From assembly GCF_030409845.1 (NCBI RefSeq), contig NZ_JAUFQQ010000003.1, positions 2,046,001-2,110,000 of the forward strand: 64,000 bases of DNA, in the 5' to 3' direction. This DNA comes from Flavobacterium branchiarum (lineage in GTDB: Bacteria; Bacteroidota; Bacteroidia; Flavobacteriales; Flavobacteriaceae). Made by a program: the position numbers and the translations under genes. The notes beneath the pieces were generated by a model that saw only the letters and a program-made list of their open reading frames with translations, had not been told where the DNA came from and ran no database searches. Of the stretch, positions 9,085 through 15,473 are shown in pieces (the stretch's first letter is position 1; each line of letters opens with the position of its first letter).

Positions 9085-10029
9085 ATGAAAAAAGTATTTT
9101 ATTTTTTGACAGTAGGCTTGCTTTTAGGTCTTTCTTCTTGTAGTAATGAAGATGACCAATTAGTTAATGGCTCCTCAAATGCAACTGTAAACTCCGCAAA
9201 CTCAACCAAAAGAATTGTTGCAGATCCTGCAATAGGAACTACTACAACTCTTAATCTTACTAGTGCACTTTTAGCTAATGGAATCTCAACAACAGGTGGT
9301 AAGTACTGGGAAAACACCTATGTATCGAACACAAAGTTAGATGTAGATATCTTTACTTTTTCGCATACAGCGGTATCTTCAGGTTACAATTATTGGGACG
9401 GATTTATAGTGTCAAACGTAAACGATATTACAAATTATGGCTCAGGAGAAGGATCTGGAGGATCTAATGGTTGGGTACCTAACCAATGGGGAACTATGGC
9501 AGGAAGTGGTTTTGGAACATCGACTACAACTACTGCCGGGAGTCCAGGCACACCCGGCGATCCTTATATAGTGGCATACTGGTCAAGTTATCAAGATCCT
9601 AAAAATCCTGCTGGTACCACTTTTAATGAGTCTAGTTTTTCAAACTGGGTAAAAATTGGAGATTCTGGACTATACGATGTTAAAGGATTAAAAATAAATA
9701 TGCATCCATGGCCTTATTATGGCTGTTTATACGGTGATGGTTTTGCACAGCCATTTAATCAAGGAGATCGTTTTGAATTATTGATTTATGGAGTAAACCA
9801 AAACGGAATCATTTCAGCACCTATTGTACATTCATTAGCAGATTATACAGGATCTTCTTTAGTGATGCCAACAGGTTGGAAAAATGTTGACACCTCTAAC
9901 CTCCAAAATTTAGGAAAAGTTAAATACCTTATTTTCCAAATGTATTCTTCAGACTCACACCCAATCTACGGAATGAATACTGCAGCTTACTTTTGCTTAG
10001 ATAAACTTTCTGTAAAACGAGCAAACTAA
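9085..10029 (+). CDS. DUF4465-like surface lipoprotein
   Basis: Lipoprotein of 314 residues: lipobox LSSC (Cys about 19) plus the acidic SNEDD export signal, then a Thr/Ser-rich linker. The globular part has the DUF4465 look: FTFSHTAVSSGYNYWDGFIVSN, a Gly-rich stretch, NQWGTMAGSG, then YIVAYWSSY and a beta-rich C-terminal half ending in the short ACFCL-like YFCLDKL. It closes the riboswitch operon and is followed by a strong terminator. I associate DUF4465 proteins with B12 receptor loci of gut Bacteroides, where further B12-binding lipoproteins (BtuH) are known, but I cannot confirm this protein is a BtuH homologue. Confidence 0.7.
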   Translation: MKKVFYFLTVGLLLGLSSCSNEDDQLVNGSSNATVNSANSTKRIVADPAIGTTTTLNLTSALLANGISTTGGKYWENTYVSNTKLDVDIFTFSHTAVSSGYNYWDGFIVSNVNDITNYGSGEGSGGSNGWVPNQWGTMAGSGFGTSTTTTAGSPGTPGDPYIVAYWSSYQDPKNPAGTTFNESSFSNWVKIGDSGLYDVKGLKINMHPWPYYGCLYGDGFAQPFNQGDRFELLIYGVNQNGIISAPIVHSLADYTGSSLVMPTGWKNVDTSNLQNLGKVKYLIFQMYSSDSHPIYGMNTAAYFCLDKLSVKRAN

Positions 10030-10052
10030 AACATAGATTACTATTAATAGAC

Positions 10053-10083
10053 AAAGAGCCATTCGAAAGATGGCTCTTTTTTT
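10053..10083 (+). terminator. Intrinsic terminator of the B12 operon
   Basis: An AAAGAGCCAT/ATGGCTCTTT perfect 10-bp stem with a short TCGAAAG-type loop, continuing into a T-run. It ends the six-gene unit that starts at 2037. Confidence 0.85.
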
Positions 10084-10332
10084 GTTTACCTAATTTTAAA
10101 ATGAAATTCCGTGCCGCAAAAGAAATGCTCGCTCATATACAATGTCATTAGGTTAATATTTTTATATTGTATCTTTTTGATTTTTAAACACTAAAGGTCT
10201 AATTCTATTTATATATTTACCTAGTTCAATTTATACATTTGGAAGAGTGACCTCTCAAGATCATAACAAATGTGGAAGTTATCTGATATACATAATAATT
10301 TTAAAGAATTATTGAAGAAATAAGTAAAAACT
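10084..10332. other. Gene-free stretch, probably decayed DNA
   Basis: No credible gene. A perfect TACATTTG (-7 type) occurs at 10234-10241 without a clear -33 box, and an ATG at 10269 opens only a 17-codon frame. Upstream of the tape-measure remnant all frames are interrupted, as expected if the 5' part of that gene has decayed. Confidence 0.35.
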
Positions 10333-10373
10333 AATCTCCTAAAAAATGGATACAAATACCAACTATTGAAAAG

Positions 10374-10913
10374 ATGAAAATTAGTCAGAATCCTAAAACG
10401 ACAATCAAAGAAGGTATTGCGATAAGAAATGCTGGAATTGTAATTATTAGTCCTTTTTTCGTAATGCTGTTTGATCGACTAGGTTTGGTTCGGGCAAATA
10501 AATTTACAACGCGTGAGAACCAAATAAAAGCAGTACAATATTTACAATATGTAATCACAGGATTAAGTAATACCGAAGAAATTTATCTTCCACTAAATAA
10601 GGTCCTTTGTGGCTTGGCTTTGTCAGAAGCTGTTCCCGACGAAATTGATGTTTCTGAAGATGATAAGGAATTGATCAATAGTCTAATATCAGCTGTTATT
10701 TCTCACTGGACCGCTATAGGTAATTGCTCAATAGATGGATTTAGAGGTAACTGGCTTGTTCGAGATGGAATCTTAGTAGAATTTGTTGACAAGTGGGAAC
10801 TTACAGTAGAAAAAAGAGCTTATGATATATTAATTAATAAATCACCTTTTGCTTTCTCCATTATTAAATACCCCTGGATGGAAAAACCATTGCATGTAAT
10901 CTGGCCTTATTAA
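10374..10913 (+). CDS. C-terminal remnant of a contractile injection system tape-measure-type protein
   Basis: The 179-residue product matches the C-terminal end of the Bacteroidota contractile-injection-system tape-measure family. Landmarks are RNAGIVIISPFFVMLFDRLG, then QIKAVQYLQYVITG, LPLNKVLCGL, the HWTAIGNCSIDGFRGNWLVRDG segment, WELTVEKRAYD and the closing IKYPWMEKPLHVIWPY. Full-length members are several hundred residues and lie in operons with sheath, tube, spike and AAA ATPase genes, none of which are here. The homologous frame continues upstream of the ATG to a stop at 10332. It is therefore best read as a 5'-truncated relic, though a short expressed protein cannot be excluded. Confidence 0.65.
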   Translation: MKISQNPKTTIKEGIAIRNAGIVIISPFFVMLFDRLGLVRANKFTTRENQIKAVQYLQYVITGLSNTEEIYLPLNKVLCGLALSEAVPDEIDVSEDDKELINSLISAVISHWTAIGNCSIDGFRGNWLVRDGILVEFVDKWELTVEKRAYDILINKSPFAFSIIKYPWMEKPLHVIWPY

Positions 10914-10929
10914 AAAGTAAAATATCATT

Positions 10930-11100
10930 TACAAAAAATATTTAACTCGATGGCAAAGACAAACGTAACAGTAGCGCAGAAATTAAACTCAGATCTGTAG
11001 ACAACGGTAGCGCGGAAATATAGATAAAACACAAACTCATCAAGGAGGAAGCTTTAGCTACTCTGGATCAAGGGGGATGGTAATCCTAATATATATTTAA
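10930..11100 (+). other. Non-coding stretch with possible gene debris
   Basis: Between the remnant and the LemA-like gene, short frames read like eroded coding sequence, for example GSAEIKLRSVDNGSAEI and, in another frame, HQGGSFSYSGSRGMVI, each broken by stops. I cannot assign a family. The base composition is less AT-rich than the flanks, which supports former coding DNA. Confidence 0.3.
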
Positions 11101-11113
11101 CAACATAAAAAAT

Positions 11114-11737
11114 ATGAAAAAAACTTATAAGTATTCGCTAATTGTAGTTATAGGTACAGCAATAGTAATTTATTTTATAATCAATTTACACAGAAATACA
11201 GTTGTTAATAATTTGATAGATAAGAATAAAACAGTAACATCAATGTGGTCTGAATTATATATGAATAGTAATATTCGTTTAAAATTAATTGATACATTGA
11301 TAAGAGATAATAAAATTAAGAGTAAGGTTTTAGACAGCTTAAAAATTGCGTTGAAAGATATTAAACAAATAGAAAATTTATATAAAAAAGAATCTTCAAT
11401 AGAGTTTGTGAAAAAACAATATGACTTAAATAAAATATACATAAATGTTTTAAAAGAATATTCAAATGATAGTATCTTGAAACAAAATCAAAGCGATAAA
11501 GTTTTAACTAAATTAGAAGAAGCTGATTCAAAATCTAATGTTTTAATAGATAAATATAATGATTCAGCCTTGGATTATAACAAATATATTTCCATTTTTC
11601 CAAATTTTTATTTTGCTAAAAGCAATGGATTTCATAAAAGAAAATATTTTACAATTAAATATGGTTCAGAAAATGAGGACCCTATAATTGAAAGTAAAAG
11701 ATTACCATCTTGGGCTAAAGATCAAGACACTATATAA
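11114..11737 (+). CDS. Divergent LemA-family membrane protein
   Basis: Protein of 207 residues with one N-terminal membrane segment (residues about 7-25, SLIVVIGTAIVIYFII) and a long helical, lysine-rich body. The ends fit LemA: after the membrane helix, VVNNLIDKNKTVTSMWSEL corresponds to the YN-L-V-V-W core. Near the C-terminus, YNDSALDYNKYISIFPNF and NGFHKRKYF match the LemA YN-YN-FP...GF...YF pattern. The middle is unusually diverged and AT-rich. LemA proteins are helical-bundle envelope proteins of unclear function. It stands alone beside a tape-measure relic, in a stretch that looks rearranged. Confidence 0.5.
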   Translation: MKKTYKYSLIVVIGTAIVIYFIINLHRNTVVNNLIDKNKTVTSMWSELYMNSNIRLKLIDTLIRDNKIKSKVLDSLKIALKDIKQIENLYKKESSIEFVKKQYDLNKIYINVLKEYSNDSILKQNQSDKVLTKLEEADSKSNVLIDKYNDSALDYNKYISIFPNFYFAKSNGFHKRKYFTIKYGSENEDPIIESKRLPSWAKDQDTI

Positions 11738-11901
11738 ATGGGATAATGTATTAATGTGTTGGTGGTTGATTATTCTACCCGCTAGCTGTTCCGCAGAAAT
11801 TCTTCCCATAGCCACAAAATAAAATTCAACAAAAATATGAAACCTCCAGCAATTAAATTGCCAAAAAAAGAGTGTTATAAAAAATTACACTTGTGCATAC
11901 T

Positions 11902-11931
11902 TTGTACGATTCCTTTTTTAACTTATCTTCG
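11902..11931 (+). promoter_or_regulatory. Putative promoter of the amino-acid permease
   Basis: A TTG at 11902-11904 is separated by 19 bases from TATCTTCG at 11924-11931, one mismatch from the Bacteroidota TAnnTTTG -7 box. The permease start lies 38 bases downstream. Confidence 0.45.
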
Positions 11932-11969
11932 TCGCTTGTACATTTTTAATTAATTAAAAAATCTAATTT

Positions 11970-13394
11970 GTGAAGAAAAACCACGAAGACGTAGAAGAAA
12001 ATCAGCTTAAACGCGGGCTGACGAATCGCCACATTCAGTTAATTGCCTTAGGGGGATCAATTGGAACAGGTCTTTTCCTAGGTATTGGTCCAGCTGCTGT
12101 ATTAGCAGGTCCATCAGTTATTTTGGGTTATGCTGTGGCAGGAATTATTGCTTTTTTTATAATGAGACAGCTTGGTGAAATGGTTGTTGAAGAGCCTGTT
12201 TCAGGAAGTTTTAGCCATTTTGCTTATAAATATTGCGGGTCTTTTGCGGGTTTTGCATCGGGTTGGAATTATTGGATTTTATATATTTTAGTTAGTATGG
12301 CTGAACTAACAGCCATTGGAGTTTATGTACAGTTTTGGTGGCCAGAAATTCCGCTTTGGGCATCCAGTTTGTTTTTCTTTCTGGTTATTAACGCTTTGAA
12401 TTTTGCTTCTGTAAAAGTTTATGGTGAAACTGAATTTTGGTTTTCAATCATAAAAGTGGTTGCTATTATCGCTATGATTCTCTTTGGTACTTACTTGTTA
12501 ATGAGTGGAACAGGAGGAGAGCAAGCAACAATTCAGAACTTATATAACGACGGAGGCTTCTTTCCTAAAGGATTCTTTGAAAAATCTTCTGATGGTAGTT
12601 TTCAAGGTTTATTATCGGCAATGGCGCTAATTATGTTTTCTTTTGGTGGTTTAGAACTAATCGGAATTACCGCTGCAGAAGCTGAAAATCCAGAAAAAAA
12701 TATTCCAAAAGCAACAAATCAGGTAATTTATAGAATACTTATATTTTATGTAGGTGCATTGGTTATCCTATTTGCTTTATCACCTTGGCAGCAAATTACA
12801 ACAGATAGTAGTCCATTTGTAATGGTTTTTCAAAACTTAAACGGAATGGAATTTGAGTTGTTTGGCAACAAAATATATTTTACGCGCCTTATTGCAAATG
12901 CACTTAATTTAATTGTATTAACTGCAGCTTTATCAGTGTATAATAGTAGCGTATATAGTAACTCACGTATGTTGTATGGTTTAGCAGATCAAGGAAATGC
13001 TCCTAAGTTTTTAATGAAATTAAACAAACAAGCGGTGCCTATTAATGCGATTTTAATTTCTTCATGCTTTGCAGCTATCTGTATTATAATAAATAAATTA
13101 ATTCCAGAAGAGGCTTTTAGCATTTTAATGTCTTTGGTTGTTTCTTCTTTAATCATTAACTGGGTGATGATATCTTACACTCATTTAAAATTTAGAGAAG
13201 CAAAAAACAAGGAAAATACAACAACTAAATTTCCTTCATTATTTTATCCAATAAGCAATTACATTTGTTTCGTATTCTTGTTAGGAATTTTATCAATCAT
13301 GTGGATTACTAACATGAAATTATCTGTAGAATTAATCCCGATTTGGTTGGGTATTCTATTTATATGCTATAAAGTTTTTAAAACAAAAAAATAA
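11970..13394 (+). CDS. Amino acid permease (APC superfamily, AAT family)
   Basis: Secondary transporter of 474 residues with about 12 membrane helices. The N-terminal signature RGLTNRHIQLIALGGSIGTG leads into helix 1 with the unwound GxGTGLF substrate-binding segment. FSFGGLELIGITAAEAENP (helix 6 region) is also characteristic of the AroP/AnsP/CycA/LysP subgroup. The substrate (aromatic, basic or small amino acid) cannot be decided. The start is a GTG at 11970; the charged cytoplasmic N-terminus (KKNHEDVEENQLKRG) fits the family. Monocistronic, between a putative promoter and a good terminator. Confidence 0.85.
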   Translation: MKKNHEDVEENQLKRGLTNRHIQLIALGGSIGTGLFLGIGPAAVLAGPSVILGYAVAGIIAFFIMRQLGEMVVEEPVSGSFSHFAYKYCGSFAGFASGWNYWILYILVSMAELTAIGVYVQFWWPEIPLWASSLFFFLVINALNFASVKVYGETEFWFSIIKVVAIIAMILFGTYLLMSGTGGEQATIQNLYNDGGFFPKGFFEKSSDGSFQGLLSAMALIMFSFGGLELIGITAAEAENPEKNIPKATNQVIYRILIFYVGALVILFALSPWQQITTDSSPFVMVFQNLNGMEFELFGNKIYFTRLIANALNLIVLTAALSVYNSSVYSNSRMLYGLADQGNAPKFLMKLNKQAVPINAILISSCFAAICIIINKLIPEEAFSILMSLVVSSLIINWVMISYTHLKFREAKNKENTTTKFPSLFYPISNYICFVFLLGILSIMWITNMKLSVELIPIWLGILFICYKVFKTKK

Positions 13395-13422
13395 GTAGTT
13401 TTCACTACATCATTCTTTTATG

Positions 13423-13467
13423 AGGCATTGATAATCAACATAAAGTTGATTATAAATGCCTTTTTTA
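13423..13467 (+). terminator. Intrinsic terminator of the permease gene
   Basis: AGGCATT...TAATCAAC pairs with GTTGATTATAAATGCCT around an ATAAA loop and is followed by TTTTTT. Confidence 0.8.
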
Positions 13468-13740
13468 ATAATATCCTTTTGTTGCTAAACTATTTATATT
13501 CAAAAGATTTAAAAACAATATCAATTATGATTTTTCTGTGATTGAGTTTAAAGAATAATTGTTAAAATTTTTCTTATACATTACATGATATAAAATTAAA
13601 TTACTGTTCTTTGTAGCTTATTAGATTATCAAGGTTAACAAATAACTTCTTTTTAAAATTCTTTACTTAAAATTGTTAAGTTTTTAAATATAAAAAGAAT
13701 AAGAGCTACTATAGTTAAGATTGGCTATCATATTTAAGTT
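13468..13740. other. Gene-free leader region before the sigma factor gene
   Basis: A very AT-rich stretch that must contain the promoter of the sigma/FecR locus. I see no perfect TAnnTTTG box with a correctly spaced TTG, and no stable hairpin. Confidence 0.3.
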
Positions 13741-14262
13741 ATGGACAATAAAAAGTTTATATTGAGTTTAAAAAGAGGTAATGAAGCCACTTTCAAAGCC
13801 GTTTATCTAAACTATTATGACCGACTCATAGGCATAGCCAAAAGATTTGATTTTAAAGTTCTAACTCCAGAAGATTTTGTACAAGAAACATTTTTGAGAC
13901 TACATGACAAAAGAGAATTGCTTCATGAAGATATTCTATTTGATAAACAATTGTTTACCATCTGTAAGAACATTATCATTAATCATATAAACAGAGAAAA
14001 TAAGATAATTCAGCTCGATCCTTTTAAGTCAGAAATCGCTGATGAAGTTCCTGATACAGGAAATTTTGAAGAAAGGAAAGAATTATTATATAATTACATT
14101 AATCTACTTCCTGAGCAGCAACAAAAAATATTCACTTTACACAAACTAGAAAACCTTAGTTATAAAGAGATTGCAACGATGACAGATCTTTCTGAAAAGA
14201 CCATTGCCAATCATATTTATCTTGCCAGTAAATTTATTCGAAAAAAAATCGAAGAGCATTAG
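13741..14262 (+). CDS. ECF-type RNA polymerase sigma factor (FecI-like)
   Basis: Sigma-70 family factor of 173 residues. Region 2 covers about residues 15-80 (YYDRLIGIAKR, then PEDFVQETFLRLHD) and region 4 covers about 115-170 (LPEQQQKIFTLHKLENLSYKEIA, then a helix-turn-helix MTDLSEKTIANHIYLA). There is no region 1.1 or 3. It leads a FecI-FecR-TonB receptor locus: the FecR anti-sigma gene lies 270 bp downstream, with a small gene between. By analogy with Bacteroidota loci it should direct transcription of the receptor unit when FecR relays a ligand signal. Confidence 0.88.
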   Translation: MDNKKFILSLKRGNEATFKAVYLNYYDRLIGIAKRFDFKVLTPEDFVQETFLRLHDKRELLHEDILFDKQLFTICKNIIINHINRENKIIQLDPFKSEIADEVPDTGNFEERKELLYNYINLLPEQQQKIFTLHKLENLSYKEIATMTDLSEKTIANHIYLASKFIRKKIEEH

Positions 14263-14308
14263 GAACTTTTCTATTCTCGTTTGTTATATATAAAATGAGA
14301 CCATTAAA

Positions 14309-14518
14309 ATGGATATAGAAGTTTATCAAACTGATGTTAAAACAAAGAAGGATGCAAGATATATTGTAGCACTTCTTCAATTCGTTATTTCCGATTGTAT
14401 CATGAATTTTGATATTGTCGGTAGTAATCATATTCTAAAAATTGAAACCAATAGAGATATTAAAGAGATGGTTTATCGTGTTTTTAATAAAAACGGATTT
14501 TATTGTCAAAAACTTTAA
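14309..14518 (+). CDS. Small HMA-like (ferredoxin-fold) protein without CXXC
   Basis: Protein of 69 residues with a beta-alpha-beta-beta-alpha-beta pattern resembling a heavy-metal-associated domain: IEVYQTDVKTKKDARYIVALL, then ISDCIMNFDIVGSN, ILKIETNRDIKEMVYRVFNKNGF. The metal-binding CXXC of true HMA domains is absent, so copper binding is unlikely. It sits 46 bp after the sigma gene and 12 bp before FecR, so the three are probably co-transcribed. A role tied to the sigma/anti-sigma pair is possible, but comparable tiny proteins occur elsewhere in flavobacteria. Function unknown. Confidence 0.65.
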   Translation: MDIEVYQTDVKTKKDARYIVALLQFVISDCIMNFDIVGSNHILKIETNRDIKEMVYRVFNKNGFYCQKL

Positions 14519-14530
14519 CGCCCCAAAGAT

Positions 14531-15370
14531 ATGGATGAGAAAAAACTAGAAGAAGAATTAAAAAAATTATGGCATGAAACTCCCATAGAACATTACAAAA
14601 GTGTGAAAGAAACTTCATGGGAAAAATTCCAATCTAAAGCATTCCCTTCAAAGAAACGAACTTTTACTTGGCGTAAATATGTTGCAGTGGCTGCAGTGAT
14701 TTTAATGTTTTTTGGAACGGGTATTTATTTGACCAACAATACACAACAAACCAACATTTCATTTGCAGGAACGATTATCGAAAACCCTACGTCTAAAGTA
14801 AAAACGGTGTTCCTACCAGATAGTTCAAGGGTTGAATTAGCTGCTTATTCAAAAATCGAATATGCTACTAATTTTACTAACAATAGAAAAATTGGAGTAG
14901 AAGGAGAGGCTTATTTTAAAGTTAAAAAAGACAAAGAACATCCTTTTCAGGTATTTTGTAACGAAACCACTACGACCGTTTTAGGAACTTCTTTTATAGT
15001 TAAAGGCAATGCCAAAAAAGAAGTGGTTGTAGCGCTTTATGAAGGAAGTGTACAAATGAGCGTAAACGGACAGGATAGAAAATGGATACTAAAACCAGGT
15101 GAAAAATTCACATACAACAACAATACTGTATTAGTGGTAAATTTTAACCGATTTATAGACTTCGATAATCAAAATATTAATGAAGTAATTGCCTATGTTA
15201 AGAGTAATTACGGTTATAAATTAATTCTTCCTACGGAATACAATAACAAGAGAGTAACAGTACGAATAAATAAAAAAGAAGATTTAAAAACTATTGTCCA
15301 ATTAATATCAGAAATGTATAACCTAAACTTCGAAACCAATGAAGAACTAAATCAAATTACTTTTCAATAG
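14531..15370 (+). CDS. FecR family anti-sigma / signal-transducing protein
   Basis: Inner-membrane protein of 279 residues. The cytoplasmic N-terminus (residues 1-44) would bind the sigma factor, one membrane helix spans about 48-66 (YVAVAAVILMFFGTGIYL), and a periplasmic FecR domain spans about 95-190 (VFLPDSSRVELAAYSKIEY, GVEGEAYFKVKKD, FQVFCNETTTTVLGTSF, LYEGSVQM). The C-terminal DUF4974/STN-like module (about 205-279, INEVIAYVKSNYGYKL) would contact the receptor's N-terminal STN domain. It lies between sigma and TonB receptor genes, the standard three-component surface-signalling order. Confidence 0.9.
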   Translation: MDEKKLEEELKKLWHETPIEHYKSVKETSWEKFQSKAFPSKKRTFTWRKYVAVAAVILMFFGTGIYLTNNTQQTNISFAGTIIENPTSKVKTVFLPDSSRVELAAYSKIEYATNFTNNRKIGVEGEAYFKVKKDKEHPFQVFCNETTTTVLGTSFIVKGNAKKEVVVALYEGSVQMSVNGQDRKWILKPGEKFTYNNNTVLVVNFNRFIDFDNQNINEVIAYVKSNYGYKLILPTEYNNKRVTVRINKKEDLKTIVQLISEMYNLNFETNEELNQITFQ

Positions 15371-15381
15371 AAAAGAAAAAA

Positions 15382-15442
15382 GGATGCACTAGCCGCGAAA
15401 CTAAACATCCTCTCCCTTAGTCAGGATAGTAAAAAACTATCC
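15382..15442 (+). other. Two hairpins between FecR and receptor genes
   Basis: GGATG (15382-15386) can pair with CATCC (15406-15410). Directly after it, a perfect 7-bp hairpin GGATAGT-AAAAA-ACTATCC spans 15424-15442. No T-run follows either, so these are not classical terminators. They may shape receptor translation or mRNA processing, since the receptor ATG is 32 bases downstream. Confidence 0.45.
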
Positions 15443-15473
15443 CATTTAATAATTTTCAAAAATACGAAATTTT

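Noticed and set aside
10374..11737. Prophage or active injection-system island
   Set aside because: Only one truncated family member is present; no integrase, sheath, tube, baseplate or lysis gene accompanies it.
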